NCBI GenBank assembly: GCA_036897485.1
Contig: JAYMTF010001663.1
Coordinates: 1 to 21,971, forward strand
Direction: 5' to 3'
Source of the DNA: Pelargonium nanum
Lineage: Eukaryota > Streptophyta > Magnoliopsida > Geraniales > Geraniaceae
Length of the DNA: 21,971 nt
Every line of letters begins with the position of its first letter. The first letter of the stretch is position 1. The notes beneath the pieces were generated by a model. That model had not been told where the DNA came from, did no database searches, and saw only the letters and a program-made list of their open reading frames with translations. This document shows, one piece after another, positions 19,337 through 21,971 of the stretch. The translations under genes were made by a program, and so were the position numbers.

Positions 19337-21570
19337 ATGAGCAGACAACGCCCCCTGAGATCCCTCTCACGTGCGCTCTCACGTGCCAGAGCCCTACCCT
19401 TCTGCTCCTCCGCCGCCGCAGCCGCCAGCTTCCCTCTCAAGAACGTCACGAAATCGAACTTCGAGCCCTCCCTCCAACTCCTCAGGGACCATGTCCGTGC
19501 CGCCGACTTCGTCGCCATCGACCTGGAGATGACCGGCGTCTCCAGCGCGCCGTGGCGAGACTCCTTCCATTTTGACCACTCCGATGTCGCCTACCTCAAG
19601 GTCAAGGACTCCGCCGAGAAGTTCGCTGTCGTGCAGTTCGGCGTTTGCCCCTTCCGGTGGGACTCCTCCAAGAACTCCTTCATTGCTTATCCGTGAGTTT
19701 CCTTTGTTTCTCCATAAACTACTTTTACTGATTGGAGCTGTTTTTGCTGAGAAAATGAATAATAAACCGATTGTTGAATGATAATCTCTTTTGTTGCTTG
19801 ATTTTGGTGAGCTGTAATGCAATGCAACATCATTTGTTTGATTTAGAGATTTCAACTGTATTTGATGATGTGAGTGTTTGCAAATTCTGGTTGCAAAAAC
19901 TTGGATATGCTTAATTTGTGTGTTGTGCATCAATGAATCTAACTCTGATACTACTACTTAACAGGTACAATTTCTTTGTGTTTCCTCGTCGAGAGCTTCC
20001 GGTTGATGTGCCCTGTTACGAGTTCCTCTGTCAGACATCATCACTTGAATTCTTGGCCAAATACCAGTTTGATTTCAATGCGTGCATACTTGAAGGTGCT
20101 TCATTTACATTTCTTTCATCACTGTGTGTCAAGTGGCCCACGTAATATGAATTTCCATTTATTTTATGGTAAACATTTTGATGTGAAAAATGCTTTTTTT
20201 TTTTTATTTATGAACAAAAGTCAATACCTTTTTGATCCATCTCTAGTGATGGAAATATCATTGACATAAACAACTCGATAGATGCATTGTTTATGTGATG
20301 AATGCCTAAAGAATATGGAGTGATCAAACTCACTACGGCGTGTACTAAATTCTTGAACCCAAACACTAAACATCCTGAAGCATGCACGAGGTGATTGTTT
20401 CAAACGATAGAACTAGTGTCGAAGTTTGCATACCAACTGTGACTCCCCATGACCAACACAACTAGGAGTCTAGGGGTTGTTTCATATAGACCTCTTCCTG
20501 CAGTTCACTATGGAGGAAAGCATTTTTAATATCGAACTGATGTAAGGGCCAGTGTCGTCTGAAAGCCATCAAGAGAAACAAACGGACCGAGGACATATTG
20601 GCACTCAAGGGAGAAAGTGTCCTGATAGTCAAAGTCCATATGTTTGAGTGTAAACTTTGTCCACTAACTAGGTTATTTACTGATCAACCATTGTGGACCC
20701 ATTGGCCATCGTGACTGATAGTGAAGAGGTGGAATTAGTAAGATGAGAGGGTAAATGAGGGTCACCAAATCAAGAACCTAAGAGAAGGTAACTAGTTTAT
20801 CCAGGCAATAAAATTTCCCGGGCAATCAGTAGCAACAAAATAGTATGACTATTGTGTAGCTCCGATACCATTGTAAATTTCAAGATTGGGTTAGATATGC
20901 GGTTTTGGCTTACGCTATTAAAAAGTCAACATTATTAGTAGGGTTTGGATTTCACTATTATGTAGTTTATTCACTTTATATTTTTCCATTGTGAGACTTT
21001 TCGTCAATACTTTCAACTATAGTGCTAAACAAAGGGTGAGGCTTTTTTTTCTTCCGCCTCTGTCTGGTGCTGCATCCTGTTGACTCAGCCTTGTTTTTTG
21101 TGGATACAAACCAAGCAGTCAGCAAAAATACATGGCCAGGATTTATTCTGGTTTATTAGCTGCCATGTTGTTCTAGAGAGACATTTGGTTCTATTACCTG
21201 TGCATGCTTTCTTATATGCATTCAATGTGAAAATTTACACTTTTAAATAATCTCAGGAGTATCTTATTTATCCAGAGCACAGGAGGATGTCGCACTGAGG
21301 CGACTGAATTTGGAATATGGCAAAGAATCTTTGGAGTCACAGTTTAACGATAATAAAGCTACAACCATGGCAAATATTCTCTTTAGCCAGAGAATGAAAA
21401 ACAGATTCAATGAATGGCGTGATGGGTTAGTATGTAAAGTGAAGGAGAGCTCTCAATTGTCCAATAGTTTGGATGACTCAGAACAACAATTTCAGACAAT
21501 TGCCTATAAAATGCGTCCAGCAGTGGCCCTGGACGGGTTTACATCTCATCAGCTGACATTGATACAATTG
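19337..21570 (+). CDS. Poly(A)-specific ribonuclease PARN-like, first three exons (runs off the window)
   Basis: PARN enzymes are DEDD-family 3'-to-5' exonucleases that remove poly(A) tails. Exons seen: 19337-19692, 19965-20095, 21257-21570, all with GT-AG borders and continuous phase (267 codons). The gene then continues past 21971, as no further exon of the family is found. The chosen start, MSRQRPLRSLSRALSRARAL, is rich in Arg and Ser with no acidic residues, like a mitochondrial leader. After it come FPLKNVTKSNFEPSL and the first exonuclease motif FVAIDLEMTG with catalytic D62 and E64. Next are the family block VVQFGVCPF and YNFFVFPRRE in exon 2. Exon 3 has SYLSRAQED, NILFSQRMKNRFNEWRD and FTSHQLTLIQL. 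The closest relative I recall is Arabidopsis At3g25430. An in-frame ATG at 19151 would add 62 residues. The 1161-bp second intron carries a Copia remnant. The later catalytic aspartates lie outside the window. Confidence 0.88.
20222..21018 (-). mobile_element. Decayed, internally deleted Copia retrotransposon in PARN-like intron 2
   Basis: Read on the minus strand, in order: an LTR-like stretch of about 147 bp (21018-20872, with CTCACAATGG near its start and ending in ..TTTACA); a primer-binding site TGGTATCGGAGC at 20870-20859, one base off the usual Copia form; a short leader with a possible gag start (ATGGCCAATGG near 20710); and then, without the rest of gag, protease or integrase, reverse-transcriptase pieces. 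These include DYQDTFS near 20630, DIKNAFLH and LQEEVYM near 20500-20540, KQSPRA near 20400 and VVYVNDISI near 20260. The pieces fall in different frames with stops between them. The active-site YVDD reads YVND. The left end stops by the A/T tract near 20200 and no second LTR was found. The element cannot move. Confidence 0.75.
20872..21018 (-). repeat. Probable single LTR of the Copia remnant
   Basis: The stretch sits directly before the tRNA-Met-type primer-binding site, where a 5' LTR belongs. On the minus strand it begins near TTGAAAGTATTG and has TCTCACAATGGAAAAA, a common pattern of plant Copia LTRs, then a TATA-like ATATAAAG. It ends ...AAATTTACA. The outer edge is uncertain by several bases because no partner LTR is present for comparison. 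Confidence 0.5.
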
Positions 21571-21971
21571 GTAATGAATTGTTAGTATTGCTGTTTTATT
21601 TTTATATTACATATCCCCAACTCGTGACTTCCAAGAATATGAGATACTTGTTATAGAGCCTGGAGCAGCATTTCCATTATTTTTTTATAAATCAAGAGTG
21701 CATGTTTATATTGATCTGCAAACTCTCAATTTAAATTGTTGAGTGTGGTTTTAACATATAAGGGGGCATATTCGTCGTTCTCTTTTCTCAAATTGTCAAC
21801 GAGCATATATTGTGAAGGAGTTTGTCACCTTGGGAAGTTGCCCATCATGCTTTTGCTGTGAACTAGAAACATGAAAAGATGGCATTACTTGCAGTTGGTT
21901 TTTATTTTAAATCCTTAAAAAAAATATTCCTCAAAACTAATTCACTTGATGGTTAAACTATATATATATAT
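21571..21971 (+). other. PARN-like intron 3, unfinished at the window edge
   Basis: It starts CAATTG|gtaatg. The rest is AT-rich and ends in a short (TA)n run at 21960-21971. I found no stretch that continues the PARN sequence, so the next exon lies to the right. Confidence 0.6.

Noticed and set aside
19394-19933. 179-codon minus frame over PARN-like exon 1
   Set aside because: Antisense reading of a GC-rich exon that carries the DEDD motif in the plus frame.
20221-20403. 60-codon minus frame as a host gene
   Set aside because: It is a piece of Copia reverse transcriptase with an altered YVDD box, so it belongs to the retrotransposon relic.
1-21971. tRNA or rRNA genes, CRISPR arrays, operons, bacterial mobile systems
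   Set aside because: No tRNA cloverleaf, rRNA-like block or spaced-repeat array was seen; the genes are spliced plant nuclear genes. The only tRNA-like signals are the SINE half B box and the retrotransposon primer site.

Overview
The window is nuclear DNA of a flowering plant, almost certainly a eudicot. It has AT-rich introns with GT-AG borders, a lectin receptor kinase, a plant-type INCENP (WYRD) and short plant transposons in introns and spacers. I cannot fix the family or species from the sequence alone.

Layout: (1) 1-1182, AT-rich flank with an unrecognised, once-interrupted open frame at the left edge. (2) 1183-4511, minus strand: a complete nine-coding-exon NMNAT gene (NAD biosynthesis; 249 residues after splicing) with a probable extra 5' UTR exon up to about 5085. 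(3) 5085-5333: a short divergent spacer shared by NMNAT and the next gene, ending in a start-stop AUGUGA just before the second gene's ATG. (4) 5334-14032, plus strand: a complete eight-exon INCENP/WYRD gene (1786 residues), the inner-centromere scaffold for Aurora kinase, with a possible intron in the 3' UTR. (5) 14033-15760: spacer with a degenerate Stowaway-like MITE and a clear 5'-truncated SINE flanked by a 17-bp target duplication. (6) 15761-17746, plus: an intronless L-type lectin receptor kinase of the S.7 type, 661 residues. (7) 17747-19336: spacer holding a Mutator-type MITE (about 375 bp, 10-bp target duplication). (8) 19337 to beyond the right edge, plus: the first three coding exons of a PARN-like poly(A) ribonuclease with a mitochondrial-type leader. 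Its second intron carries a decayed, internally deleted Copia retrotransposon in antisense.

The order NMNAT - WYRD - LecRK-S.7 matches, from memory, Arabidopsis At5g55810-At5g55820-At5g55830, so the left three genes look like an ancestral block. The genes do not form one pathway: NAD synthesis, chromosome segregation, surface signalling and RNA decay. All exon joins were worked out by hand from splice sites and reading frame; both complete multi-exon genes close in frame. I found no tRNA, rRNA, CRISPR or bacterial-type system, and nothing that is convincingly a new biological system. The most interesting items are the start-stop uORF, the internal repeats of WYRD, the possible NMD-type 3' UTR intron and the clean small transposons.
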